Origin: an uncultured Euryhalocaulis sp.
GTDB lineage: Bacteria > Pseudomonadota > Alphaproteobacteria > Caulobacterales > Maricaulaceae
Direction: 5' to 3'
NCBI GenBank assembly: GCA_913055605.1
Contig: CAJXKJ010000018.1
Location: 1-52,794 of the forward strand
DNA length: 52,794 nt
A model generated the notes under the pieces. The model saw only the letters and a list, made by a program, of their open reading frames with translations, did not search any database and was not told the DNA's origin. A program made the position numbers and the translations under genes. This document shows positions 39,529-47,221 of this stretch, one piece after another (within the stretch, counting starts at the first letter, position 1; each line of letters starts with the position of its first letter).

Positions 39529-40523
39529 AAACCCCGTCCTTTCCCCTGCTCCTCGGCCTGCTTTCCGGCCTCCTGATCCTGTTCCTTGCGGCCTCGCTCC
39601 TGATCGGGCCGAGCGCGGCGGGCGTGTTCTCCCTGCCGCGCGCCTTCGCCCGCGGCGACACCGAACTGGCCTGGATCGTCGCGCTGGAGATTCGCCTGCC
39701 GCGCACATTGCTGGCTGCGATGGTCGGCGCCACGCTCGGCCTCGCCGGCGCCGCGCTGCAGGGCTATCTGCGCAATCCGCTGGCCGATCCGGGCGTGATC
39801 GGCGTCTCGTCCAGCGCCGCTTTGGGCGCGGTTCTGGCGCTCTACACCGGTCTTTCGGCGGTGATTCCGCTGGCCTTGCCGCTCGCCGCCATCGCCGGGG
39901 CGCTCGCCTGCGCGCTGCTGCTGCAGGGGCTGGCCGGGCGGGGCGGGGTGCTGACCCTGATCCTGGCGGGCGTCGCCATCGCCAGCCTGGCCGGCGCGCT
40001 GTCCGCGCTGGCGCTCAATCTGTCGCCCAATCCCTATGCGGCGCTGGAGATCGTGTTCTGGCTGCTCGGCTCGGTCACCGACCGCAGCCTGAATCATGTC
40101 TGGCTGTCCGCGCCCTTCATCCTGGCCGGCTGGGCGCTGCTCGCCGCCAGCGCCCCGTCGCTGGAGGCGCTGACTCTGGGCGAGGACGCCGCGGCCAGCA
40201 TGGGCGTGGACCTTGCCCGCACGCGCTGGCTGGTCGTGGGCGGCGCGGCGCTGTGTGTCGGCGCGGCCACCGCCGTGTCCGGCGTCATCGGCTTTATCGG
40301 CCTGATCGTTCCGCATCTGGTCCGCCCGCTGGTTGGCCACAGTCCGGGCCGCGTCCTGCCCGCCAGCGCGCTGGCCGGCGCGGCCCTGCTGACCGCCGCC
40401 GACGTGCTGGTCCGCCTGCTTCCCACGGGCGGGGAGCTGCGCCTTGGCGTCGTCACCGCGCTGATCGGCGCGCCGTTCTTCCTCTGGCTCGTCATCCGGG
40501 CGCGGGTGGAGCTGGAGCCATGA
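39525..40523 (+). CDS. btuC: FecCD/BtuC-type ABC transporter permease
   Basis: This 332-residue inner-membrane permease has about ten hydrophobic helices and family signatures: LEIRLPRTLLAAMVGATLGLAGAALQGYLRNPLADPGVIGVSSSAALGAV (seen in fragments such as RLPRTL and NPLADP), then TAVSGVIGFIGLIVPHLVRPLVGHSPG, the loop that contacts the ATPase. It starts with GTG overlapping the btuF stop (GTGA), with GGGGCGG 7 bases upstream. It should form the BtuC dimer with the ATPase encoded next. Confidence 0.9.
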   Translation: MKTPSFPLLLGLLSGLLILFLAASLLIGPSAAGVFSLPRAFARGDTELAWIVALEIRLPRTLLAAMVGATLGLAGAALQGYLRNPLADPGVIGVSSSAALGAVLALYTGLSAVIPLALPLAAIAGALACALLLQGLAGRGGVLTLILAGVAIASLAGALSALALNLSPNPYAALEIVFWLLGSVTDRSLNHVWLSAPFILAGWALLAASAPSLEALTLGEDAAASMGVDLARTRWLVVGGAALCVGAATAVSGVIGFIGLIVPHLVRPLVGHSPGRVLPASALAGAALLTAADVLVRLLPTGGELRLGVVTALIGAPFFLWLVIRARVELEP

Positions 40524-41305
40524 TGCTGGAGGCGCGCGGAATCACCGTCCCCATCGCGGGCTGCGACATCGTGAAGGACGCCGGTTTCACCCTGCGCAGC
40601 GGGGAGTTCGCGGGCCTGATCGGCCCCAACGGCGCCGGCAAATCCACTTTGCTGCGCGCCGCGCTCGGCCTGCGCTCGCGAAGCGCGGGCACGGTGACGC
40701 TGGACGGACAGCCCTTCGCCGCCATGAATCCGCGCGCCAGGGCCCGCGCCGTCGCCTGGTTTCCGCAGGACCGGCGCGTGGAATGGCGCCTGACCGCGCG
40801 GGACATCGTGATGCTGGGCCGGTTTCCCCACCGCGCCGCCTTTGGCGGGCCGACGCCCGCCTGCCGCGCCGCGGCGGATGCCGCGCTCGCCGACGCGGAC
40901 GCATCGCATCTGGCCGACCGTCCCGTCTCCGTCCTGTCGGCGGGGGAGCGCACCCGCGTTCTGCTGGCCCGCGCGCTGGCGGTGGAGGCGCCGCTGCTGC
41001 TCGCCGACGAGCCGACCGCCGCCCTCGACCCCTATCACCAGATCCATGTGATGGAGATCCTGCAGAAGCGCGCCCGCGCCGGGGCGGGGGTCCTGGCCGT
41101 CACGCACGATCTCTCGCTAGCCGCCCGCTTCATGGACCGGGTCATCGTGCTGCATCGCGGGGAGGTTCTGGGCGACGGCCCGCCGGCGGAGATGCTGACG
41201 CCCGAGCGGACCGGCGCCGTCTATGGCGTCGACGTGGTGTCGGGCCAGCGGGACGGCCAGCCCTTCATCCTGCCCTGGGCCCGAACGAACCCCACAAGCA
41301 GCTGA
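40520..41305 (+). CDS. btuD: ABC transporter ATP-binding protein (BtuD-like)
   Basis: This 261-residue ATPase has Walker A GPNGAGKST (about 36-44), a Q-loop in AWFPQDRR, the signature SVLSAGERTRVLLARAL, Walker B LLLADEPTAALD and the switch histidine in AVTHD. The signature LSAGE in place of LSGGE is a mild change also seen in related iron/B12 ATPases. The ATG overlaps the btuC stop (ATGA), completing a btuB-F-C-D chain in which every junction overlaps. It should power uptake through BtuC. Confidence 0.9.
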   Translation: MMLEARGITVPIAGCDIVKDAGFTLRSGEFAGLIGPNGAGKSTLLRAALGLRSRSAGTVTLDGQPFAAMNPRARARAVAWFPQDRRVEWRLTARDIVMLGRFPHRAAFGGPTPACRAAADAALADADASHLADRPVSVLSAGERTRVLLARALAVEAPLLLADEPTAALDPYHQIHVMEILQKRARAGAGVLAVTHDLSLAARFMDRVIVLHRGEVLGDGPPAEMLTPERTGAVYGVDVVSGQRDGQPFILPWARTNPTSS

Positions 41306-41400
41306 AATGGCGAAGACTTTTTCGCGACCGTTTGTCGCGCCCGGTTGAGCCTGCCTTAACCACCCGGGCCTAGGGTCTGCCGGTGCACGGGGACCGGTCG

Positions 41401-43257
41401 ATGTCAGAGCCGCAAAACGAAATCCTTTCCGCCATGGGCGAAGTGGCGCTGCTGCGCGCGCAATCCGGCGCGGTGCTGTGGGTCAATGACGCGTTCTGCG
41501 CCCTGTTCGGCGGCGCGCCGGACGACTGGCAGGGCCGCGATTTCGGCAGCGCCCGCACCCCGGGGCCCGGCGAGCGCCGGCGCTATGAGGGCGAGACCGC
41601 CACGCGCAAGGGCCGCCGCTGGATCGAGTGGGAAGAGACCGCGCTGGAAAGCGGCCGCATCCTGTCCATCGGCCGCGACATCACCGAACGGCGTGAGGGC
41701 GAGGAAGCCCTGCGCGGCGCCCGCGACGAGGCGCTGGCCGCCCGCCGGATGGGCAAGGCCTTCTTCTCCGCCGTTACGCACGAATTGCGCACGCCGCTGA
41801 ACGGCGTGCTGGGCATGGCCGGGCTGCTGGAAGCCTCCAAACTGACCGCCAACCAGGCCGAGCATGTCGGCGCGATCCGCGAATCCGGCGAGCATCTGAT
41901 GGCCATGATCAACGACATTCTGGACGCCGCGCGTCTGGAGGCCGGGGCCGTGGAGCTGGAGCGCAGCGAGTTCGACTGCGGCCGTCTGGTCCGTTCGGTG
42001 GTCGAGCTGCTGGCGCCCAAGGCCTTCGAAAAGGGGCTGGAGATCGCCGCCGTGGTCGATCCCGCTTTGCCGGGCCGCGTGGCGGGGGACGAAAGCCGCC
42101 TGCGCCAGATCCTGTTCAACCTCGCCGGGGCCGCGGTGCGCCGCACCGAAAAGGGCGGGGTCGTGGTTTCGGTCCGCCGCCTGCCGGGCAATCAGGACGA
42201 TTTGGCGCGCATCGAGTTCGCGGTCACCGACGACGGGCCGGGCTTCTCCGAAGAGGCGCGCATCTCGATGATCGACCCGTCGATGATGAGCGATGAGGAC
42301 GCCGCCGCCGCCGATAACGCCGGCCTCGGCCTGGTTGTGGCGCGGCGTCTGGTCGGCGCGATGGACGGCGATCTGGAGATCGAGACCCCGCCGGGCCGCG
42401 GCGCGCGCATGACCGCGCGCATCGACCTGAAAGTGGCGCACGCCAACGCCGGCCGCGCCGCGCGGCTGGACGGCCGCACCGTGATCGTCGCCGCCGGCTC
42501 CGCCGCGCTGCGCGAGGCGCTGTGCGAACAGGCCGAGCTGATGGGGGCCGTGGCGACCCCGGCCGCGACGCCCGCCGCCGCCATGCGCGAGGCGATGAAT
42601 GATCCCAAGGCGGCGCTGCTGGTCGACGCGGCCTGGCGCGCGCGCCTGAAAGACGCGGTTCAGTCCGTGGCGCTCGCCGGCCTGCTGCTGCGCCCCGATC
42701 AGCGCGGCCTGATCAGCGGGCTGAAGAAGAACGGATACGATTTCTACCTGCTGAAGCCGGTGCGCTTCGCCACGCTGGCCGCGCGGCTGGAAGGGGCGGA
42801 GCTGGACGACGACTGGGACAGCCCGCCCGAGGCCAAGGCCGATTCCGGCGGCCGCGAGGGCGTGCGCGGCACCCGCATCCTGCTGGCCGAGGACAACCGG
42901 GTGAACGCGCTTCTGGCCTCCACCATGCTGCGGGGCGAGGGCTGTATCGTGGACATCGTCGCCAACGGGGCGGAGGCGGTCGCCGCGGTGCGCCGCGCGC
43001 CCTACGACATGGTGCTGATGGATATCCGCATGCCGATCAAGGACGGGCTGGCCGCCACGCGGGCCATCCGGGCGCTGGGCGGCAAATATGTCGACCTGCC
43101 GATCGTGGCCCTGACCGCCAACGCGTTCGAGGAAGACCGCCAGGCCTGTTTCACCGCCGGGATGGACGATTTCGCGACCAAGCCGATCGACATGGATGGC
43201 GTCGCCTCGCTGCTGCAAAAGTGGACGCAGACCGAAAAGCAGGCGAAGCTGGCCTGA
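41401..43257 (+). CDS. PAS hybrid histidine kinase with degenerate N-box
   Basis: This 618-residue cytoplasmic hybrid kinase lacks transmembrane helices. Order: PAS-like domain (about 10-95), HisKA domain with FFSAVTHELRTPLNGV (His127), HATPase_c domain (about 225-355), a receiver-like domain lacking a clean acceptor site (about 365-470), and a true receiver (about 495-610) with LMDIRMP (Asp541), LAEDN and ALTANA. In the ATPase domain the N-box reads NLAGAAVRRT: Asn240 is present but the second conserved Asn is Ala244. The G1 (DDGPGF) and G2 (NAGLGL) boxes remain. Kinase activity may therefore be reduced, or the enzyme may act mainly as phosphatase. The signal is unknown. GGGGA precedes the ATG at 41401; GTG at 41383 is an alternative. 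Confidence 0.88.
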   Translation: MSEPQNEILSAMGEVALLRAQSGAVLWVNDAFCALFGGAPDDWQGRDFGSARTPGPGERRRYEGETATRKGRRWIEWEETALESGRILSIGRDITERREGEEALRGARDEALAARRMGKAFFSAVTHELRTPLNGVLGMAGLLEASKLTANQAEHVGAIRESGEHLMAMINDILDAARLEAGAVELERSEFDCGRLVRSVVELLAPKAFEKGLEIAAVVDPALPGRVAGDESRLRQILFNLAGAAVRRTEKGGVVVSVRRLPGNQDDLARIEFAVTDDGPGFSEEARISMIDPSMMSDEDAAAADNAGLGLVVARRLVGAMDGDLEIETPPGRGARMTARIDLKVAHANAGRAARLDGRTVIVAAGSAALREALCEQAELMGAVATPAATPAAAMREAMNDPKAALLVDAAWRARLKDAVQSVALAGLLLRPDQRGLISGLKKNGYDFYLLKPVRFATLAARLEGAELDDDWDSPPEAKADSGGREGVRGTRILLAEDNRVNALLASTMLRGEGCIVDIVANGAEAVAAVRRAPYDMVLMDIRMPIKDGLAATRAIRALGGKYVDLPIVALTANAFEEDRQACFTAGMDDFATKPIDMDGVASLLQKWTQTEKQAKLA

Positions 43258-43282
43258 CGCTCCCCGTCAGGAATCGCACCGT

Positions 43283-44626
43283 ATGGCCGACATCGCAGCA
43301 GCGCCCCGCCATAGCTGGCTGGACACCGCAAAGGTCTACGCAAAGCCCCTGATGCTAGCCATGCTGGTGCTCGGATTCGCCTCCGGCCTGCCGCTCTACA
43401 TGGTCTATACGAAGATGTCGTACTGGCTGCGCGACGCGGGGATCGAGCGCAGCACGATCGGCTTCTTCTACTGGGTCACGCTAGCCTACACGCTGAAATT
43501 CCTGTGGGCGCCGGTCGTGGACCGGCTGCGCATCCCGGGCCTCACCGCCGCGCTCGGCCAGCGCCGGTCCTGGATGGTCACCGCCATCGCCGGCACGGTG
43601 ATCGGCCTTCTGTTCATCTCGCGCGCCGACCCTGCGGTCAGCCTGATCCCGGTCCTGATCGGGGCGGTGTTCCTGGCCTATTCCGGCGCGACGCTGGATA
43701 TCTCCATCGACGCCTGGCGCATCGAATCCGCGTCGAACGAGATGCAGGCCAACATGGCCGCCGCCTATTCGCTCGGCTATCGCGGCGCCTATCTGTTCGC
43801 CGCCTTCGGCCTCGCCATCGCCGAATGGACGAATTGGCACGTCTCCTTCACCGTCATGGCGCTGGCCATGGTGATCTGCGCGGGCCTCGTCCTGGTGATG
43901 CCGGAGCCGCATCACGCCGCGCGCCGGGTGCAGGAGGCCAGGAGCTTCGCCGCGCGCGTGGCGACCTCGGTCATCGATCCGTTCCGTCAGGTTCTGGGCC
44001 GTCTCGGCGTCTGGATCGTCCCGGTTCTGGTCCTGGTCGCGATCTACCGGATCAGCGACTTCACCATGGGCGTGATGACCAGTCCGCTCTATTCCGACAT
44101 GGGGTTCTCCAAGACCTTTATCGGCTTCGTGCAGGGCGGGCCGGGTCTGGCGGGCACGATCTTCGGCCTGTTTCTGGGCGGGGTGGCCACCTACCGCTTC
44201 GGCTTGATGCGCGCGATGATCATCGGCGCGGTCATCACCCTGTTCACCACCGCCACCTATGCCTGGCTTGCGGGCGCGGGGGATGCGGACGATCTGTGGT
44301 TCCTGGGCTTTGCGCTGGTGGGGGACAATGTCGCCGGCGGCTTCGTCACCACCGTGTTCATCGCCTATCTGTCCAGCCTGACCGACCCGGCAAACGCCGC
44401 CACCCAGTATGCGCTGTTCAGCTCGTTCTACGCCCTGTTCAACAAGCTGTCGGCGGGCTTCTCCGGCCTGCTCGCGGACCTGCTGGGCTATGTGGATTTC
44501 TTCCTGCTGACCGCGGCCTTCACGATCCCGGCCACGGCGCTGCTGCTGTTCATCTACTGGAAGGGGCCGCCCGCGGCGCGGGGCCTTTCCAAATACGATG
44601 ACCCGGAGGAAGCCGCGCCCGCCTGA
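43283..44626 (+). CDS. AmpG-like MFS permease
   Basis: This 447-residue inner-membrane transporter of the major facilitator superfamily has about 12-14 hydrophobic helices. The start GFASGLPLYMV, the loop TIGFFYWVTLAYTLKFLWAPVVDR and GQRRSW match the AmpG/PAT family. AmpG imports anhydro-muropeptides for cell-wall recycling and beta-lactamase induction. Family members also carry acetyl-CoA or other substrates, so the exact role is tentative. It follows the hybrid kinase by 25 bases on the same strand, and may share its transcript. The start at 43283 fits the first hydrophobic helix, with a CAGGA about 10 bases upstream. Confidence 0.82.
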   Translation: MADIAAAPRHSWLDTAKVYAKPLMLAMLVLGFASGLPLYMVYTKMSYWLRDAGIERSTIGFFYWVTLAYTLKFLWAPVVDRLRIPGLTAALGQRRSWMVTAIAGTVIGLLFISRADPAVSLIPVLIGAVFLAYSGATLDISIDAWRIESASNEMQANMAAAYSLGYRGAYLFAAFGLAIAEWTNWHVSFTVMALAMVICAGLVLVMPEPHHAARRVQEARSFAARVATSVIDPFRQVLGRLGVWIVPVLVLVAIYRISDFTMGVMTSPLYSDMGFSKTFIGFVQGGPGLAGTIFGLFLGGVATYRFGLMRAMIIGAVITLFTTATYAWLAGAGDADDLWFLGFALVGDNVAGGFVTTVFIAYLSSLTDPANAATQYALFSSFYALFNKLSAGFSGLLADLLGYVDFFLLTAAFTIPATALLLFIYWKGPPAARGLSKYDDPEEAAPA

Positions 44627-44643
44627 TCTTGCCGGCGGGCGCG
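44614..44643. terminator. Possible bidirectional stem-loop between convergent genes
   Basis: CGCGCCCGCC (44614-44623) pairs with GGCGGGCGCG (44634-44643) around a 10-base loop. It spans the stop codon of the permease gene and ends just before the maeB stop codon. No T tract follows, so intrinsic termination is doubtful; it may slow or block read-through between the convergent genes. Confidence 0.4.
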
Positions 44644-44645
44644 CC

Positions 44646-46943
44646 CTATTCGGCGGCGATCGCGGCCTGCGGGCCTTCGCGGCCGCCGACATCATAGGCG
44701 GCCATGGTCGCCATCATCACGATATCGCTGACCGGCGCGCCCAGGCGGCAGATCTGCACCGGCCGCTCCAGCCCCAGCAGAAGCGGGCCCAGAACCTGCG
44801 CCCCGCCGGCCGCGCCCAGCAGCTTGGTCGAGATGCTGGCCGAATGGATCGCCGGCATGACCAGCACGTTCGCCGGCTCCGAAAGACGGGAGAACGGGTA
44901 CATGCCGCGATGGTCGGGATCGAGCGCCACGTCGGCGGCGACATCGCCCTCGTATTCGAAGTCGACATGCCGCTGGTCCAGAATCTGCGTCGCGCTACGG
45001 ATCTTGTCGGACCGTTCGCCGGCCGGATTGCCGAAGGTGGAATAGGACAGGAAGGCCACGCGGGGCTCCAGCCCCAGATGCCGGGCGGCGCGCGCCGCCT
45101 CGATGGCGATGTCGGCCAGCTCCTCCGGGCTCGGGAACTCCACGATATTGGTGTCGGCGATCAGCAGCGTCCGTCCGCGCGCCAGCACGACCGACAGGCC
45201 GATGGGCCGCTCGCCCGGGCTGTCGTCCAGCACCAGCCGCACGTCGCGCAGCGCGACGTCGTAATTGCGCGTCACCCCGGTGACCATGCCGTGCGCCACG
45301 CCCGCCGCCAGCATGCAGGCGGAAAACACGTTGCGGTCGTTGTTGACCAGGCGCTGCACGTCCCGCTTCAGATAACCGTCGCGCTTCAGCCGCTCATAGA
45401 GGAAGTCGGTGAACTGCGCGTTCCGGTCCGACAGGCGCGCGTTCAGGATTTCCAGCGAGGTCTCGTTCTCCACGCCGACGCCGCGCATGTTCTGGCGCAC
45501 CACGTCGTCGCGGCCGATCAGGATCGCCTTGCCCAGACCCTGGTTCTGGAAGGCGTAGGCGGCGCGGATCACCGACGGCTCCTCGCCCTCGGCGAACACG
45601 ATGGTCTTGGGCGCGGCGCGCACGCTGCTCTGCACGCGCTGGACCAGACCCGCGGAGGGGTCCAGCCGGCGCGCCAGCGCGTGGCGATAGGCCTGCATGT
45701 TCTCCACCGGCTTGCGGGCCACGCCGGTGTCGGCGGCGGCCTGCGCGACGAAGGGGGGGACATAGGAGATCAGGCGCGGGTCGAACGGCGTCGGGATCAG
45801 GTATTCCCGGCCGAATTTCAGCTGGCTGCCGTGATAGGCGACAGCGACCTCGTCCGGCACGTCCTCGCGCGCCAGCGCGGCCAGCGCGCGCACCGCGGCC
45901 AGCTTCATTTCCTCGTTGATCGTGCGCGCGCGCACGTCCAGCGCGCCGCGGAAGATATAGGGGAAGCCGAGGACATTATTGACCTGGTTCGGATAGTCGG
46001 ACCGGCCGGTGGCGACGATGGCGTCGGAGCGGGCGGCGTGCGCCTCTTCCGGCGTGATCTCCGGGTCCGGATTGGCCATTGCGAAGATGATCGGGTTCTT
46101 GGCCATGGTTTTCACCATGTCCTGCGTCACCGCGCCCTTCACCGACAGGCCGATGAAACAGTCCGCGCCCTTCAGCGCGTCTTCCAGCGTGCGGGCCTTG
46201 GTGTCCGCGGCGTGCGGGGCCTTCCACTGGTTCATGCCCTCCTCGCGGCCGCGATAGATCACGCCCTTGGAGTCGCACAGAATGGTGTTGGACGATTTCA
46301 CGCCCAGCGACTGCAGCAGCCCGATCACCGACAGGGCCGCCGCGCCCGCGCCGTTGATGACGACGGACAGGTCCTGCATCCGCCGTCCGGTGATCTCGCA
46401 GGCGTTCAAGATGCCGGCGGCGGAAATGATCGCCGTGCCGTGCTGGTCGTCATGGAAGACCGGCACGTCCAGCATGTCGCGCAGGCGCTGCTCGATGACG
46501 AAGCATTCGGGCGCCTTGATGTCTTCCAGATTGATGCCGCCGAAGGTGTGGCCGATGCGCGCGACGCATTCGACGAATTCGTCGACATCGCTCGTCTCCA
46601 CCTCGATGTCGAAGGAGTCCACGTCCGCGAAGCGCTTGAACAGGACGGCCTTGCCTTCCATCACCGGCTTGGACGCCATGGCCCCCAGATCGCCCAGGCC
46701 CAGGATCGCGGTGCCGTTGGAAATCACCCCGACCATGTTGCCCTTGGACGTATAGTCATAGGCGCGGTCGGGGTCGGCGGCGATCGCCTTCACCGGCACG
46801 GCCACGCCCGGCGAATAGGCGAGCGCCAGATCCCGCTGGGTGGCCATCGGCTTGGTGGGGCTCAGCGCCAGCTTCCCGGGCTGGGGCGCGCGGTGGAAGG
46901 CCAAAGCCTCCTCGTCCGTAAACCCGCGCCTTTTTTGCGCCAT
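44646..46943 (-). CDS. maeB: NADP-dependent malic enzyme with phosphotransacetylase-like domain
   Basis: This 765-residue cytoplasmic enzyme should decarboxylate malate to pyruvate while making NADPH. The N-terminal malic enzyme domain (about 1-425) has LAYSPGVAVP, the lysine-bearing SNGTAILGLGDLGAMASKPVMEGK, FHDDQHGTA, and the NADP-binding INGAGAAALS. The C-terminal domain (about 430-765) resembles phosphate acetyltransferase (AYAFQNQGLGKAILIG, VAFLSYSTFGNPAGERSDKI) and in this family mostly serves allosteric control by acetyl-CoA. Length matches MaeB (759 in E. coli). GGGAGAG precedes the ATG. It is divergent from mutS, an order common in alphaproteobacteria. Confidence 0.95.
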   Translation of the reverse strand: MAQKRRGFTDEEALAFHRAPQPGKLALSPTKPMATQRDLALAYSPGVAVPVKAIAADPDRAYDYTSKGNMVGVISNGTAILGLGDLGAMASKPVMEGKAVLFKRFADVDSFDIEVETSDVDEFVECVARIGHTFGGINLEDIKAPECFVIEQRLRDMLDVPVFHDDQHGTAIISAAGILNACEITGRRMQDLSVVINGAGAAALSVIGLLQSLGVKSSNTILCDSKGVIYRGREEGMNQWKAPHAADTKARTLEDALKGADCFIGLSVKGAVTQDMVKTMAKNPIIFAMANPDPEITPEEAHAARSDAIVATGRSDYPNQVNNVLGFPYIFRGALDVRARTINEEMKLAAVRALAALAREDVPDEVAVAYHGSQLKFGREYLIPTPFDPRLISYVPPFVAQAAADTGVARKPVENMQAYRHALARRLDPSAGLVQRVQSSVRAAPKTIVFAEGEEPSVIRAAYAFQNQGLGKAILIGRDDVVRQNMRGVGVENETSLEILNARLSDRNAQFTDFLYERLKRDGYLKRDVQRLVNNDRNVFSACMLAAGVAHGMVTGVTRNYDVALRDVRLVLDDSPGERPIGLSVVLARGRTLLIADTNIVEFPSPEELADIAIEAARAARHLGLEPRVAFLSYSTFGNPAGERSDKIRSATQILDQRHVDFEYEGDVAADVALDPDHRGMYPFSRLSEPANVLVMPAIHSASISTKLLGAAGGAQVLGPLLLGLERPVQICRLGAPVSDIVMMATMAAYDVGGREGPQAAIAAE

Positions 46944-47144
46944 CCGTTTCTCTCCCTGGACCGCCCGGTCTTTCGCCCGGCGTTGTCCGCAAACCTAAAG
47001 CAATTTCCGCCGAAGTTGGAATGGGGCGCGTGCGCCGCAGGCCGCAGGTGATGCATCCGTGCACCGGTCCGGGCGACAGCAAGGCGAGGGCCGGGCGGGG
47101 CCCGCCAGAATCGCTCCGCCCGCCTTCGCCGCCCGGACAGGCGC

Positions 47145-47168
47145 TTCAGGGCCTGTAAACGCCCTGAA
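47145..47168. repeat. Inverted repeat between maeB and mutS
   Basis: TTCAGGGC (47145-47152) and GCCCTGAA (47161-47168) form a perfect 8-bp dyad with an 8-base spacer, about 55 bases upstream of mutS. The 278-base gap between the divergent maeB and mutS genes shows no other feature I can support. The dyad could be an operator or a leader hairpin. Confidence 0.4.
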
Positions 47169-47221
47169 TCGCTCGCGGTCCGCGCCCTTGCGCGCACCCG
47201 CCCTTGGCCTACCCTCCGGGC

